From Saccharopolyspora aridisoli (GTDB lineage Bacteria > Actinomycetota > Actinomycetes > Mycobacteriales > Pseudonocardiaceae), in the NCBI RefSeq assembly GCF_004348445.1, contig NZ_SMKV01000017.1, positions 1 through 64,000 on the forward strand: a DNA stretch of 64,000 nucleotides. The letters are read 5' to 3'. Of this stretch, positions 16,205-25,225 are shown one piece after another. Position 1 is the stretch's first letter. Every line of letters starts with the position of its first letter. Position numbers and translations under genes: made by a program. Under the pieces are notes generated by a model, which made no database searches, was not told the origin of the DNA, and saw only the letters and a list, made by a program, of their open reading frames with translations.

Positions 16205-18017
16205 GCCACGACGATCCATCGCCACGGTCTGCCTGTCGGGCACCCTGGAGGACAAGCTCGCCGCTGCCGCTGCGGCCGGGTTCGACGGTGTGGAGATCTT
16301 CGAGAACGACCTGATCGCCTCGGCCGCGTCCCCGGCCGAGATCGGCGTCCGATGCCGCGACCTGGGCCTGTCGGTCGACCTCTACCAGCCGTTCCGCGAC
16401 TTCGAAGCCGTCCCGCCCGCTCGGCTGCGCGACAACCTGCGCCGCGCTGAGCGCAAGTTCGACGTCATGGAACAGCTGGGCGCCGACCTGGTCCTGGTCT
16501 GCTCGACGGTGTCCCCGGACGCCGTCGACGACGACGAACTGGCCGCCGAGCAGCTGCGGACGCTGGCCCAGCGCGCCGAAGCGCGCGGGATGCGGGTGGC
16601 CTACGAGGCGCTGGCCTGGGGGCGTTTCGTCAACACCTACGAGCACTCCTGGCGGATCGTGCGCCGCGCGGACCACCCGGCGCTGGGACTGTGCCTGGAC
16701 ACCTTCCACGTGCTCTCCCGCGACGGCGATCCGGCGCTGATCCGCACCATCCCCGGCGAGAAGCTGTTCTTCCTGCAGCTGGCCGACGCGCCGCAGCTGG
16801 ACATGGACGTGCTGCAGTGGAGCAGGCACCACCGGCTCTTCCCCGGCCAGGGGTCGTTCGACCTGGCGACCTTCGCGGGCAACGTCCTGGAAGCCGGCTA
16901 CACCGGGCCGCTGTCGCTGGAGGTGTTCAACGACGTCTTCCGGCAGGCCGATCCGAAACCCGCTGCCGTGGACGCGATGCGGTCGCTTCGGATGCTGGAG
17001 GAGCAGCTCGGGATCCCGGTCGCCGAACCCGCGCCTGACCTCGACGGATACGCCTTCACCGAACTCGTCGCCGACCCGGCCACCGCCACCCGGCTGGCCG
17101 AGGGGCTCGCCGCGCTGGGCTTCACCGAGACCGGGGAGCACCGCAGCAAACCCGTCCGGCGCTGGGAGCAGGGTGGCGCGCGGGTGCTGATCAACACCAC
17201 CGCGTCCACCTCGGACACCGCCGAGATCGGTGCGCTGGCGGTGGAGAGCTCGGACCCGCTGCGCTCGGCGCGACGGGCCGAGGCGATGAGCTCGCCGATC
17301 CTGCCGCGCGAGCGCGGTCCGCAGGAAGCGGGCCTTTCCTCGGTCGCCGCACCCGACGGCACCGGCGTGTTCTTCTGCGACACCGCCGCACCCGACGGCT
17401 GGCTGTCGGACTTCCGCGACACCGCGACGCCGGGACGGGGGCTGGGAGTCACCGGCATCGACCACGTGTCGCTGACCCAGCCGTTCGACCACTTCGACGA
17501 GGCCGCGCTCTTCTGCCGTTCGGTGCTCGGCCTGGAACCGGAGGAGATCACCGAGTACGCCGCGCCGTTCGGCATGGTCCGCAACCGCGGGATGGTCGAC
17601 GCCACGTGCTCGGTGCGCATCGCCCTCAACGGCACCCTGGTCCGCCGCGGCGAGTGGGCACCGGCCGTCCGCGACCCGCAGCACATCGCCTTCACCTGCA
17701 CCGGTGTGATCGCGGCGGCCGAGCACCTGCGCGCGTCGGGCGCGCCGGTGCTGTCGATCCCGGACAACTACTACGACGACCTCGACGCCCGCTTCGGACT
17801 CCGTCCGGAGCTGCTGGAAACCCTGCGCCGCTGCTCGGTGCTCTACGACCGGGACGCGGGCGGCGAGTTCCTGCACCTGTTCACCGAGCTGTTCGGCTCG
17901 CGGGTGTTCCTCGAACTCGTCCAACGGGTCGACGACTACGCGGGGTACGGGGTGGCCAACGCTCCGGTCCGCATGGCCGCGCATCGGAGGCAGCGGATGA
18001 CTGCATCTGGACGATGA
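16197..18017 (+). CDS. 3-Dehydroshikimate dehydratase fused to an HPPD-like domain (QuiC-type)
   Basis: A 606-residue two-domain protein. Residues 1-280 form a sugar-phosphate-isomerase-like TIM barrel with metal ligands in GVEIFEND, VAYEALAWGRFVNT, LCLDTFHV and SLEVFND. Residues about 285-600 form a 4-hydroxyphenylpyruvate-dioxygenase-like (VOC) region with GIDHVSLTQP, HIAFTC and an FLELVQR metal-ligand end. Such fusions convert 3-dehydroshikimate to protocatechuate; the C-terminal half is required for stability or full activity in known bacterial enzymes rather than for dioxygenation. ATG overlaps the previous stop by 8 bases. Its product would feed the beta-ketoadipate pathway, whose genes are not in this window. 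Confidence 0.85.
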   Translation: MSEPRRSIATVCLSGTLEDKLAAAAAAGFDGVEIFENDLIASAASPAEIGVRCRDLGLSVDLYQPFRDFEAVPPARLRDNLRRAERKFDVMEQLGADLVLVCSTVSPDAVDDDELAAEQLRTLAQRAEARGMRVAYEALAWGRFVNTYEHSWRIVRRADHPALGLCLDTFHVLSRDGDPALIRTIPGEKLFFLQLADAPQLDMDVLQWSRHHRLFPGQGSFDLATFAGNVLEAGYTGPLSLEVFNDVFRQADPKPAAVDAMRSLRMLEEQLGIPVAEPAPDLDGYAFTELVADPATATRLAEGLAALGFTETGEHRSKPVRRWEQGGARVLINTTASTSDTAEIGALAVESSDPLRSARRAEAMSSPILPRERGPQEAGLSSVAAPDGTGVFFCDTAAPDGWLSDFRDTATPGRGLGVTGIDHVSLTQPFDHFDEAALFCRSVLGLEPEEITEYAAPFGMVRNRGMVDATCSVRIALNGTLVRRGEWAPAVRDPQHIAFTCTGVIAAAEHLRASGAPVLSIPDNYYDDLDARFGLRPELLETLRRCSVLYDRDAGGEFLHLFTELFGSRVFLELVQRVDDYAGYGVANAPVRMAAHRRQRMTASGR

Positions 18018-18051
18018 TCCACCGCGTTCTCTGGCGGAAACTGGGCGAAAA

Positions 18052-18064
18052 CGTACGACGTACG
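18052..18064. promoter_or_regulatory. CGTACG-A-CGTACG dyad before the beta-glucosidase gene
   Basis: Two copies of the hexamer palindrome CGTACG separated by one base, 24 bases before the chosen ATG. It may be an operator for separate control of the glucosidase gene, or a chance tandem. Confidence 0.35.
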
Positions 18065-18087
18065 GAGTGAGAGGGGCCCTGCGCCAG

Positions 18088-20277
18088 ATGCAGCAAGTGA
18101 ATCGTCGGACGCTCATGACCGCCGCTGGATTCGCCGGGTTGGCCACCGTGCTGCCGACCGGGACGGCCGCGGCCGCACGAGGTCGCTGCGGAGACCACGC
18201 GTGGTGCGACCCCGGGCGCTCGCCCGACGAACGAGCGGCGATGGTGCTGCGCGAGCTGACCTTGGACGAGAAGATCTCGCTGCTCGGCGGCGACGACCTG
18301 GCCGGTGCGGCCGGATCCGGGCACACCGGCACCGGCCACGGCGTCGAACGGCTCGGGATTCCGCCGGTCTACTACGGCGACGGCCCCGTCGGTTCCCGCC
18401 AGGGCAGCGGCACCTCGATGCCCTCGGGAGTGTCGCTGGCGGCCTCGTTCGACCCCGAGCTGGCCAAGACCTACGGCGCCACGGTGGCCAACGAGGTGCG
18501 GTGCAAGGGCAACGACGTGGTGTTCGGCCCCACCGTCGACGTGCTGCGCGTGCCCACCTCCGGCCGCGCCTTCGAAGGTTTCGGCGAGGACCCGTACCTG
18601 TCCTCGCGCATCGTCGTCGGCTGGGCGGCCGGAGCGCATTCCGAAGGCGTGATGGTGTGCGTCAAGCACTTCGCCGCCTACACGCAGGAAGGCGTGCTCG
18701 GCGTCGTCGGCTCGCGAATGCTCTACAACGCCGTGGTGGACGAGCGCACGCTGCGCGAGATCTACCTGCCGCCGTTCGAGGCCGCTGTGCGCGAAGCGGG
18801 CGTCGGCGCGGTCATGGGCTCCTACAACCGGGTCGGCGGCCAGTACGCCTGCGAGCACCAGTGGCTGCTCAACGACCTGCTCAAGCACGAGTGGGGGTTT
18901 ACCGGCTACACCATCGCCGACTACGCCGCGATGCACTCCACAGGCAACTCGCTGGCCAACGGGATGGATTTCGAACCGTGGCCCGCGCTGGTGTACTCGC
19001 CGACCGCGATCCGCACCGCCCTGGCCACCGGTCAGGCTGCGACGTCCGATGTGGACGAACACGCTCGCCGCATCCTGCGCACGATGTTCTCGCACGGCAT
19101 CTTCGACCGCCCCGAATACCCCAACGACGACAGCCAGATCGACAAGTCGGCCCACCTCGACACCGCCGGGCACGTCGCCGAGCAGGGCATGACGCTGTTG
19201 CGCAACGACGGACTGCTGCCGCTCGACCCGGCCGCGCTGCGCGGCAAGACGATCGCGGTGATCGGTGAGGCCGCCGAGAAGTTCGTGCAGGGCGGTGGCT
19301 CGTCCTCGACCACGCCGTACCACTTCATCTCCCCGTTGCAGGGCATCCGGCAGCGTGGCGCCGAGGCCGGCATCACCGTCGTCCACGAACCCGGCACGAC
19401 GCCGGGCGCGGCGGCCGAGGCCGCCCGCAACGCCGACATCGCGGTGGTGGTGGTCTCGGACATGATGTCGGAGTTCTTCGACAAGCCGAACCTCGACCTG
19501 GACTCGGGCATCGCCCAGTTTCCGCCGCCCGCGCTCGGCAACCCGCTGGCCAACCAGGACGCGATCATCGAGGCCGCGCTCGACGCCAACGCCAACACCG
19601 TGGTCGTGCTCGAAACCGGTGGTCCGGTCGCCACGCCGTGGCGGTACCGCACCCGCGCGCTGCTGGAGGCCTGGTACCCGGGCGCGAACGCGGGAACCGC
19701 GATCGCGCGCGTGCTCTTCGGCGACGTCGACCCCGGCGGCCGGCTACCGCTGACCTTCCCGGACAGCGATGACGACGTGCCCACCGCGGGCGACATCGCC
19801 CGCTACCCGGGCGCGGGCCTGGACGTGCACTTCACCGAAGGCGTGTTCGTCGGCTACCGGCACTACGACGCCCAAGAGATCGAACCCGCGTTCCCGTTCG
19901 GCCACGGACTGTCCTACACCTCCTTCGACTACTCCGAGCTGCGCGTTTCCGGTGCGGCGGTGAGCGTGGTGGTCACCAACACCGGCAACCGGACGGGGCA
20001 CGCCGTACCGCAGCTCTACCTCGGCCTGCCCTCGCCGCGCGAGGACGTGCCGCAGCCGCCCCGGCAGCTCAAGGGCTTCGCCAAGCTCACCCTCGATCCG
20101 GGTCGCTCGGCGTCGGTGGAGTTCACCCTCACCGACTCGGCCCTGTCCTACTGGGACGAGCTGACGGGTGGCTGGACCGTCGCGGCCGGGGAGTACCGGG
20201 TCCACGTCGGCGAATCCTCCCGGGACATCCGCGGCGACGGCACCTTCACCGTCGCCGCCGAACGCCGGGTCCGGTGA
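18088..20277 (+). CDS. Secreted GH3 beta-glucosidase (Tat signal)
   Basis: A 729-residue GH3 enzyme. The N-terminus carries a twin-arginine signal (NRRTLMTAAGFAGLATV then an AAA cleavage zone near residue 30). Next come the GH3 N-domain with the nucleophile Asp278 in TIADYAAMHS (usually SDW), the GH3 C-domain with IAVIGEAAEKFVQGGGSS and GHAVPQLYLG, and a C-terminal fibronectin-III-like end. It hydrolyses beta-glucosides outside the cell. A GTG at 18067 is an alternative start. It lies 70 bases after the dehydratase gene and may release aromatic or quinate-type aglycones from plant glycosides; that link is inferred from position only. Confidence 0.85.
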   Translation: MQQVNRRTLMTAAGFAGLATVLPTGTAAAARGRCGDHAWCDPGRSPDERAAMVLRELTLDEKISLLGGDDLAGAAGSGHTGTGHGVERLGIPPVYYGDGPVGSRQGSGTSMPSGVSLAASFDPELAKTYGATVANEVRCKGNDVVFGPTVDVLRVPTSGRAFEGFGEDPYLSSRIVVGWAAGAHSEGVMVCVKHFAAYTQEGVLGVVGSRMLYNAVVDERTLREIYLPPFEAAVREAGVGAVMGSYNRVGGQYACEHQWLLNDLLKHEWGFTGYTIADYAAMHSTGNSLANGMDFEPWPALVYSPTAIRTALATGQAATSDVDEHARRILRTMFSHGIFDRPEYPNDDSQIDKSAHLDTAGHVAEQGMTLLRNDGLLPLDPAALRGKTIAVIGEAAEKFVQGGGSSSTTPYHFISPLQGIRQRGAEAGITVVHEPGTTPGAAAEAARNADIAVVVVSDMMSEFFDKPNLDLDSGIAQFPPPALGNPLANQDAIIEAALDANANTVVVLETGGPVATPWRYRTRALLEAWYPGANAGTAIARVLFGDVDPGGRLPLTFPDSDDDVPTAGDIARYPGAGLDVHFTEGVFVGYRHYDAQEIEPAFPFGHGLSYTSFDYSELRVSGAAVSVVVTNTGNRTGHAVPQLYLGLPSPREDVPQPPRQLKGFAKLTLDPGRSASVEFTLTDSALSYWDELTGGWTVAAGEYRVHVGESSRDIRGDGTFTVAAERRVR

Positions 20278-20302
20278 AGAGGCGCAGTCGCGCTGCTCGA
20301 GA

Positions 20303-21166
20303 TCAGGGCTTGGAGGCGTAGTACACGGCGGCCATGTCCTCGTCTGCGTGGCCCGCGGTCAGGGCCCGGGCGAACCGGGCCCTGACCGCCTCGGCCAGGT
20401 CGAGTCGCACGGCGTCGCTGGCCGCCTGGGCCACGAGACCAGCGTCCTTGGCGGCGGCGCTGAGGGTGAACGAGGGTGGGAACTCGCCGCTGATGATCGC
20501 GGCGCCCTTCAGGTGCGCGTAGGCCGAGTCGGTCGCGGTGCCCTCGATCGCGGCCAGGAACTCCGACGGGTCCACTCCCAGGTCCTCGGCCAGCGCGATC
20601 GATTCGCCCACGGCGTTGGTCAGCGTCAGCACCCAGTTGTTGGTGACGAGCTTCAGCCGCGATCCGCCCGCCTGCGACGGGTCCTCGCCGACCCACTGGG
20701 TGCGGGAGCCGATCGCGTCGAAGAGCGGCCCCACGAGCTCGCGCACCTCCGGAGCGCCAGCGGCCAGCACCACCAGCTCCCCCTTCTCGGCTGGGACCTT
20801 CGTGCCCAGCACGGGGGCGTCCACGACCGTGACGCCGCCGATCTCGGCCGCGGCCGCGCACACCGCCTCCGTTGCCGGCAGGCCGATCGTTCCCATCTGC
20901 GCCCACACGCCACCGGTGTTCAGCGCGGCGGCGGCCTCACGGCCGGCGCTGAGCGTCGATTCGGCGTCGAGCAGCATCGTGACCAGGACGTCCGCACCTC
21001 GCGCGGCCTCTGCGGGGGAGTCGACGACGACCGCGCCGGTCTCGCCCAGTGGCTCGGCCCGGCTGCGCGTGCGGTTCCACACCCGCAGGTCGAATCCGGC
21101 GGCGGCGAGGTTGCGCGCCATCGGCGCACCCATCGTGCCGGTGCCGAGGAAGGCGACTGTGGTCAT
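20303..21166 (-). CDS. NAD(P)-dependent oxidoreductase, 3-hydroxyisobutyrate dehydrogenase family
   Basis: A 287-residue beta-hydroxyacid dehydrogenase. The nucleotide-binding GTGTMGAPMARNLA starts at about residue 8, the substrate loop is DAPVLGTKVPAEKGEL, and the catalytic Lys lies in GSRLKLVTNNW. The family includes 3-hydroxyisobutyrate, tartronate semialdehyde and succinic semialdehyde reductases and imine reductases, so the substrate is open. ATG start with GGGAGA upstream. Convergent with the beta-glucosidase gene. Confidence 0.85.
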   Translation of the reverse strand: MTTVAFLGTGTMGAPMARNLAAAGFDLRVWNRTRSRAEPLGETGAVVVDSPAEAARGADVLVTMLLDAESTLSAGREAAAALNTGGVWAQMGTIGLPATEAVCAAAAEIGGVTVVDAPVLGTKVPAEKGELVVLAAGAPEVRELVGPLFDAIGSRTQWVGEDPSQAGGSRLKLVTNNWVLTLTNAVGESIALAEDLGVDPSEFLAAIEGTATDSAYAHLKGAAIISGEFPPSFTLSAAAKDAGLVAQAASDAVRLDLAEAVRARFARALTAGHADEDMAAVYYASKP

Positions 21167-21237
21167 GGCGAAATCTCCCAACCCAGAGAACTCGATTTCG
21201 CCGCCGATTCTCCCCGCGCGCTTTTCGGCGCACCAAA

Positions 21238-21260
21238 CCAACACACCACCGGTGTGTTGG
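21238..21260. promoter_or_regulatory. 10-bp perfect hairpin/dyad
   Basis: CCAACACACC and GGTGTGTTGG pair perfectly around a 3-base loop, between the leftward DUF3040 gene (ends 21336) and the leftward dehydrogenase gene (starts 21166). It may terminate the DUF3040 transcript or act as an operator 72 bases before the dehydrogenase start. Confidence 0.5.
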
Positions 21261-21335
21261 TGCTGGGCGCGCGCAAAGCGCGCAGGCACAGGGCATTGCC
21301 CGGCCGGAACGGGACGAACCGGCCACAGTGGATGA

Positions 21336-21602
21336 TCAGTGGAGCTCGATCCGCCAGGTGCGGGAGATCACCAAGAACCCCGTCAGGGCCGCGGCCGTCA
21401 ACGCCGCCGCGCCCTCGTTGAGGAACAGGCACATGAGCGACAGCACGCTTGCGGCGGCGGCCAGCGCCATCCGGGCGGAGACGCGTGCGCGCAGGTAACC
21501 GAAGGTGCTGGTCTGGCTCAGCCTGCGTGCGAGCTTGGGGTCCTCGTCGACGAGCTGCTGCTCGATCTCGCGCAGGCGGCGCCGTTCGTCCCTGGGAAGC
21601 AT
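21336..21602 (-). CDS. DUF3040 membrane protein
   Basis: An 88-residue protein: an N-terminal charged helix (LPRDERRRLREIEQQLVDEDPKLARRL) followed by two short hydrophobic segments (about 44-60 and 62-80). This is the DUF3040 pattern of actinobacterial two-helix membrane proteins of unknown role. ATG start with GGAGGTGG upstream. A second member lies at 51487-51765. Confidence 0.85.
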   Translation of the reverse strand: MLPRDERRRLREIEQQLVDEDPKLARRLSQTSTFGYLRARVSARMALAAAASVLSLMCLFLNEGAAALTAAALTGFLVISRTWRIELH

Positions 21603-21736
21603 GGCCCACCTCCACCGGGTAGTACCGCCTGTTGAACAAGTATCGCAACGTTGGAACGTGCTGTGAAGGGTCAATCCAGGCGACTTCCGCAGCAACCCAC
21701 AACTCTGTGACCAGCGATAGCGCATCTCACGACGGA

Positions 21737-21762
21737 AGGCGGGCACCCGCAGGTGCCCGCCT
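21737..21762 (-). terminator. 11-bp hairpin after the Clp ATPase gene
   Basis: Arms 21737-21747 and 21752-21762 pair perfectly around the loop CGCA, 18 bases beyond the stop of the leftward Clp gene. Confidence 0.75.
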
Positions 21763-21779
21763 GTCGTCTCGTTCGGTCC

Positions 21780-24266
21780 TCACGCGCCGACAGGAGCCTC
21801 CACCTGGAAGTCCAGCCCGCCGTCACGGGTGCCGACCCGCAGCCGGGTGCCCTCGGTGAGCTCGCCGTCCAGGATCAGGTCGCTGATCCGGTCGTCGACC
21901 TCGCGCTCGATCGCCCGCCGCAACGGCCGCGCACCGAACTCGGGCTGGTAGCCGCGGTCGGAGACCCAAGCCACCGCGTCGTCGTCGAAGACGACATCGA
22001 CGCCCAGATCGGCCAGCCGCTTCGTGGTGGTCACCAGCAGAGCACGGGTGATGGTGTGCAGCTGCTCGCCGTCGAGGCGCTTGAACACCACGATCTCGTT
22101 GATCCGGTTGAGGAACTCCGGTCGGAAGGCGTCCTTGAGCTTCGGCATGACCCGCTCCTCCAGGTCCTGGGTGGGGCTGCCGGCGGTGAAGCCGATCTTG
22201 CCGCCCGCGCTGGAGACGATCTCCGAAGCCAGGTTGCTCGTCATGATCAGCACCGTGTTGCTGAAGTCCACCGTGCGACCCTGACCGTCGGTCAGGCGGC
22301 CGTCGTCGAGGACCTGCAGCAGGGTGTTGAACACGTCCGGGTGCGCCTTCTCGATCTCGTCGAGCAGCACCACGGAGTAGGGGTTCCGCCGCACGGCCTC
22401 GGTCAGCTCACCGGCCTCGCCGTGCCCGACGTACCCAGGTGGGGCGCCGACCAGCCGACTGGCGGTGTGCCGCTCCTGGAACTCGCTCATGTCCAGCCGG
22501 ATCATCCGCTGCTCGTCGCCGAACAGCGACTCCGCCAGCGCCTTGGCCAGCTCGGTCTTGCCGACACCGGTCGGGCCCAGGAACAGGAAGCTGCCCACCG
22601 GACGGGTCGGGTCGCCCAGTCCGCTGCGCGAGCGCCGCACCGCGCGGGACAGCGCCCGCACCGCGTCGTCCTGTCCGACGACCCGCTCGTGCAGCTCCGA
22701 CTCCAGGTTCTGCAGCCGGACCTTCTCCTCGGCGGTCAGCCGCGCCACCGGAACACCCGTGGCCCGGGAGACGACCTCGGCGATGTCGGCCGGACCGACC
22801 TCCAGCACGCCGGAGACGCCCTGTTCCAGCCGTGCTTGCGCGGCGGTGATCTCGTCGCGCAGCGCGGAGGCGCGCTCGTAGTCCTCGGCGGCGACCGCCT
22901 CGTTCTTGTGCTGCTCCAGCCGCTCGACGCGCGCGCGGAGTTCGCCGTCGTCGGCGATGCCGGCGCCCAGCCGCTTGCGGGCTCCGGCCTGGTCGATCAG
23001 GTCGATGGCCTTGTCCGGCAGGAACCGGTCGTTGATGTACTGGTCGGACAGCTTCGCGGCGGCCTGCACGGCTTCCTCGGTGTAGCTCACCTTGTGGTGC
23101 TCCTCGTACTGCTCCTGAAGCCCGTGCAGGATCGAGATCGTGTCGGTCACGCTCGGCTCGGGAACCTGGACCGGTTGGAAGCGGCGCTCCAGGGCCGAAT
23201 CCTTCTCGATGTTCTTGCGGTACTCCTCCAGCGTGGTGGCACCGACGACGTGCAGCTCACCGCGAGCAAGTCGCGGCTTGAGCATGTTGCCCGCGTCCAT
23301 CGCGCCCTCGGCACCACCGGCGCCGACGACGGTGTGCAGCTCGTCGATGAACACGATCAGCTCGGCGCTGTGCTCGGCGATCTCGTCGATGACCTTGGTC
23401 ATCCGCTCCTCGAAGTCACCCCGGTAGCGGGTGCCGGACAACATCGCCGAGAGGTCCAGCTGCACGACCCGCTTGCCGGTGAGCACCTCGGGCACATCAC
23501 CGGAGGCGATGGCCTGGGCGAGTCCCTCCACGATCGCGGTCTTGCCGACACCGGCTTCACCGACCAGCACCGGGTTGTTCTTGGTCCGGCGGGACAGGAT
23601 CTCGATGGTCTGCTCGATCTCGTCGGCGCGGCCGATCACCGGGTCCAGACCGCCGTTGCGGGCCTGCTCGGTGAGGTCGCGGCCGTACTCGTCCAGCGTC
23701 GGAGTCTGACCGCCGCTCGGGCTGGACTTCGGCGCCTGCTGCGGGGTGGGGCGCTGCCCGGCGTCGCGCAGGGCCTCGGGGCCCGCACCGGCACCGGCCA
23801 GCAGGCGGCCGGCCTCGGTCTCGGGGTTGGCCGACAGCGCCAGCAGCAGGTGCTGCGGACCGATGTAGGTCGAGCCCAGCGCGCGAGCGACCCGGTGGGC
23901 GTCGGCCAGCGCCGTGCGCGCGGCCAGCGTCAGCGAGACGGACTCCTCGTCGACCGGACTGCCCGCAGCGGGCAGGTGGCCTTCGACCTGCTTGGCGAAG
24001 GACTCGGTGTCCACGCCCACCTGGCCGAGCTGCGCCCGGGTCGGCTCGTGCTTGGCGGCCGACCACAGCAGGTGCAGGGCGTCAAGGCTGCTCTGCCCGC
24101 GGTCACGTGCGAACTTCGCGGCCTCGCCGACCAGCTGCTGCGCCTGCTCGGTCATCAGCTCGCTGATGTCGACGCGGCGCGAGCCGCCCGTGGAGTTCTC
24201 GGCCCCGAAGAAGCGCGCGAAGTACTCGTCGAACGGGCCACCGACCGGTCCGAAGAACGTCGCCAT
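21780..24266 (-). CDS. Clp-family AAA+ unfoldase (ClpC-like ATP-binding subunit)
   Basis: An 828-residue protein with an N-terminal Clp N-domain repeat (about 35-165), first AAA+ domain with GEAGVGKT near residue 240 and [15 protein letters not shown], a short middle region with a UVR-like helix (about 455-475), and second AAA+ domain with [20 protein letters not shown] near 567 and sensor-2 GARPLRRAI. The short middle region argues for ClpC/ClpA type rather than the long coiled M-domain of ClpB. It would unfold proteins, perhaps for ClpP, though I see no clear LGF-type ClpP-binding loop. ATG start with GAGGAGG 8 bases upstream. A HAIR-like site lies 46 bases before the start. Confidence 0.85.
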   Translation of the reverse strand: MATFFGPVGGPFDEYFARFFGAENSTGGSRRVDISELMTEQAQQLVGEAAKFARDRGQSSLDALHLLWSAAKHEPTRAQLGQVGVDTESFAKQVEGHLPAAGSPVDEESVSLTLAARTALADAHRVARALGSTYIGPQHLLLALSANPETEAGRLLAGAGAGPEALRDAGQRPTPQQAPKSSPSGGQTPTLDEYGRDLTEQARNGGLDPVIGRADEIEQTIEILSRRTKNNPVLVGEAGVGKTAIVEGLAQAIASGDVPEVLTGKRVVQLDLSAMLSGTRYRGDFEERMTKVIDEIAEHSAELIVFIDELHTVVGAGGAEGAMDAGNMLKPRLARGELHVVGATTLEEYRKNIEKDSALERRFQPVQVPEPSVTDTISILHGLQEQYEEHHKVSYTEEAVQAAAKLSDQYINDRFLPDKAIDLIDQAGARKRLGAGIADDGELRARVERLEQHKNEAVAAEDYERASALRDEITAAQARLEQGVSGVLEVGPADIAEVVSRATGVPVARLTAEEKVRLQNLESELHERVVGQDDAVRALSRAVRRSRSGLGDPTRPVGSFLFLGPTGVGKTELAKALAESLFGDEQRMIRLDMSEFQERHTASRLVGAPPGYVGHGEAGELTEAVRRNPYSVVLLDEIEKAHPDVFNTLLQVLDDGRLTDGQGRTVDFSNTVLIMTSNLASEIVSSAGGKIGFTAGSPTQDLEERVMPKLKDAFRPEFLNRINEIVVFKRLDGEQLHTITRALLVTTTKRLADLGVDVVFDDDAVAWVSDRGYQPEFGARPLRRAIEREVDDRISDLILDGELTEGTRLRVGTRDGGLDFQVEAPVGA

Positions 24267-24311
24267 TCTCAACCTCCTCGTGGCGGTGTTGCTCAGCATC
24301 GCCGCCATCTA

Positions 24312-24332
24312 CTTGAGTCTGTCACTATCAAC
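24312..24332. promoter_or_regulatory. HAIR-like half-site (possible HspR operator)
   Basis: CTTGAGT, then 7 bases, then TATCAAC. The HspR HAIR consensus is CTTGAGT-N7-ACTCAAG; the left arm is exact and the right arm keeps TCAA. It is 46-66 bases upstream of the Clp gene start. Confidence 0.5.
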
Positions 24333-24494
24333 CAACATAAGTGACCGCGCCGTAATTCCAAGATGATCGCGGAGTGGTTCACGTCACGTCAGGTGCATTC
24401 CGAGCACGGGTCGAACGTGCTCAGCCCGCTGCGGTGCCGCAGGTGTGGTGGTCCCGGCGCGGGAGATCGCGCAGTCGCGACTCGCCGAGGTGTT

Positions 24495-24516
24495 GACCTC
24501 CAGCTAGGTGGAGGTC
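24495..24516. promoter_or_regulatory. MerR-type operator dyad with TTGACC -35 box
   Basis: GACCTCCA-GCTAGG-TGGAGGTC is a 22-base dyad directly overlapping a TTGACC -35-like hexamer (24493-24498), 40 bases before the methyltransferase start. MerR/SoxR-type sites have this form and place. The matching -10 box 19 bases downstream is weak. Confidence 0.5.
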
Positions 24517-24555
24517 GCAGGCTGAGGTGACCAGCTCGGATGAAAGGGACACCTC

Positions 24556-25182
24556 ATGGGAACGTCTGTGGACCGCTCATTATTCGACGAGGCGTATGTG
24601 GCGGGCACCGCACCGTGGGTGATCGGTGCGCCGCAGCCGGCGATCGTCGAGCTCGAACGCGGCGGTGAGATCGGGGGAGCGGTGCTCGACCCCGGTTGCG
24701 GAACCGGCGAGCACACCATCCTGCTGACCGAACTCGGCTACGACGTGCTGGGCGTGGACTCGGCGCCGCACGCGATCGAACTCGCCCGGGCCAACGCCGC
24801 CGCGCGCGACGTACCCGCGCGCTTCGAGCCCGCCGACGCGCTGGCGCTGACCGGCGGGCCCTTCGGCACGGTCGTCGACAGCGCCCTCTTCCACGTCTTC
24901 GGGGAGGAGGACCAGTTGCGCTACCTGCGCAGCCTGCACGGTGTGTGCCGGCCCGGAGCGACGGTCCACGTGCTGGCGCTGGCCGACGCCGAGCCCGCGC
25001 TCGGGCCGCGCGTCGCCGAATCGGTGTTCCCGCGCGTGTTCACCGACGGCTGGCGGCTGGAGCGCGTCCGCCCGAGCACCTACCGGGGCGTGGCGCGTGG
25101 TGACCACGCCGTAGCCCACGGCGTCGCCGAGGGCACGCAGGTCGACGTCCCGGCCTGGCTGGCCACCGCCACGCGGCTGTAG
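24556..25182 (+). CDS. Class I SAM-dependent methyltransferase
   Basis: A 208-residue methyltransferase. Motif I is VLDPGCGTGEHT (about residues 43-54), followed by an acidic residue in LGVDSAP and motif IV in VVDSALFHVF. The FDEAYVAGTAPW start is typical of thiopurine/small-molecule methyltransferase-like proteins in actinomycetes. ATG start with AAAGGGA 8 bases upstream. The MerR-type dyad ahead suggests induction by a small toxic molecule or metal. Substrate unknown. Confidence 0.8.
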   Translation: MGTSVDRSLFDEAYVAGTAPWVIGAPQPAIVELERGGEIGGAVLDPGCGTGEHTILLTELGYDVLGVDSAPHAIELARANAAARDVPARFEPADALALTGGPFGTVVDSALFHVFGEEDQLRYLRSLHGVCRPGATVHVLALADAEPALGPRVAESVFPRVFTDGWRLERVRPSTYRGVARGDHAVAHGVAEGTQVDVPAWLATATRL

Positions 25183-25225
25183 CGGTGGTGGTCCCGGCCC
25201 GGGCGCTGCTGGCATGCTTGGACCC

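Noticed and set aside
21753..24344. Plus-strand 863-codon frame opposite the Clp gene
   Set aside because: It is the complement shadow of the Clp coding sequence, rich in Arg, Gly and Gln as expected for such shadows.
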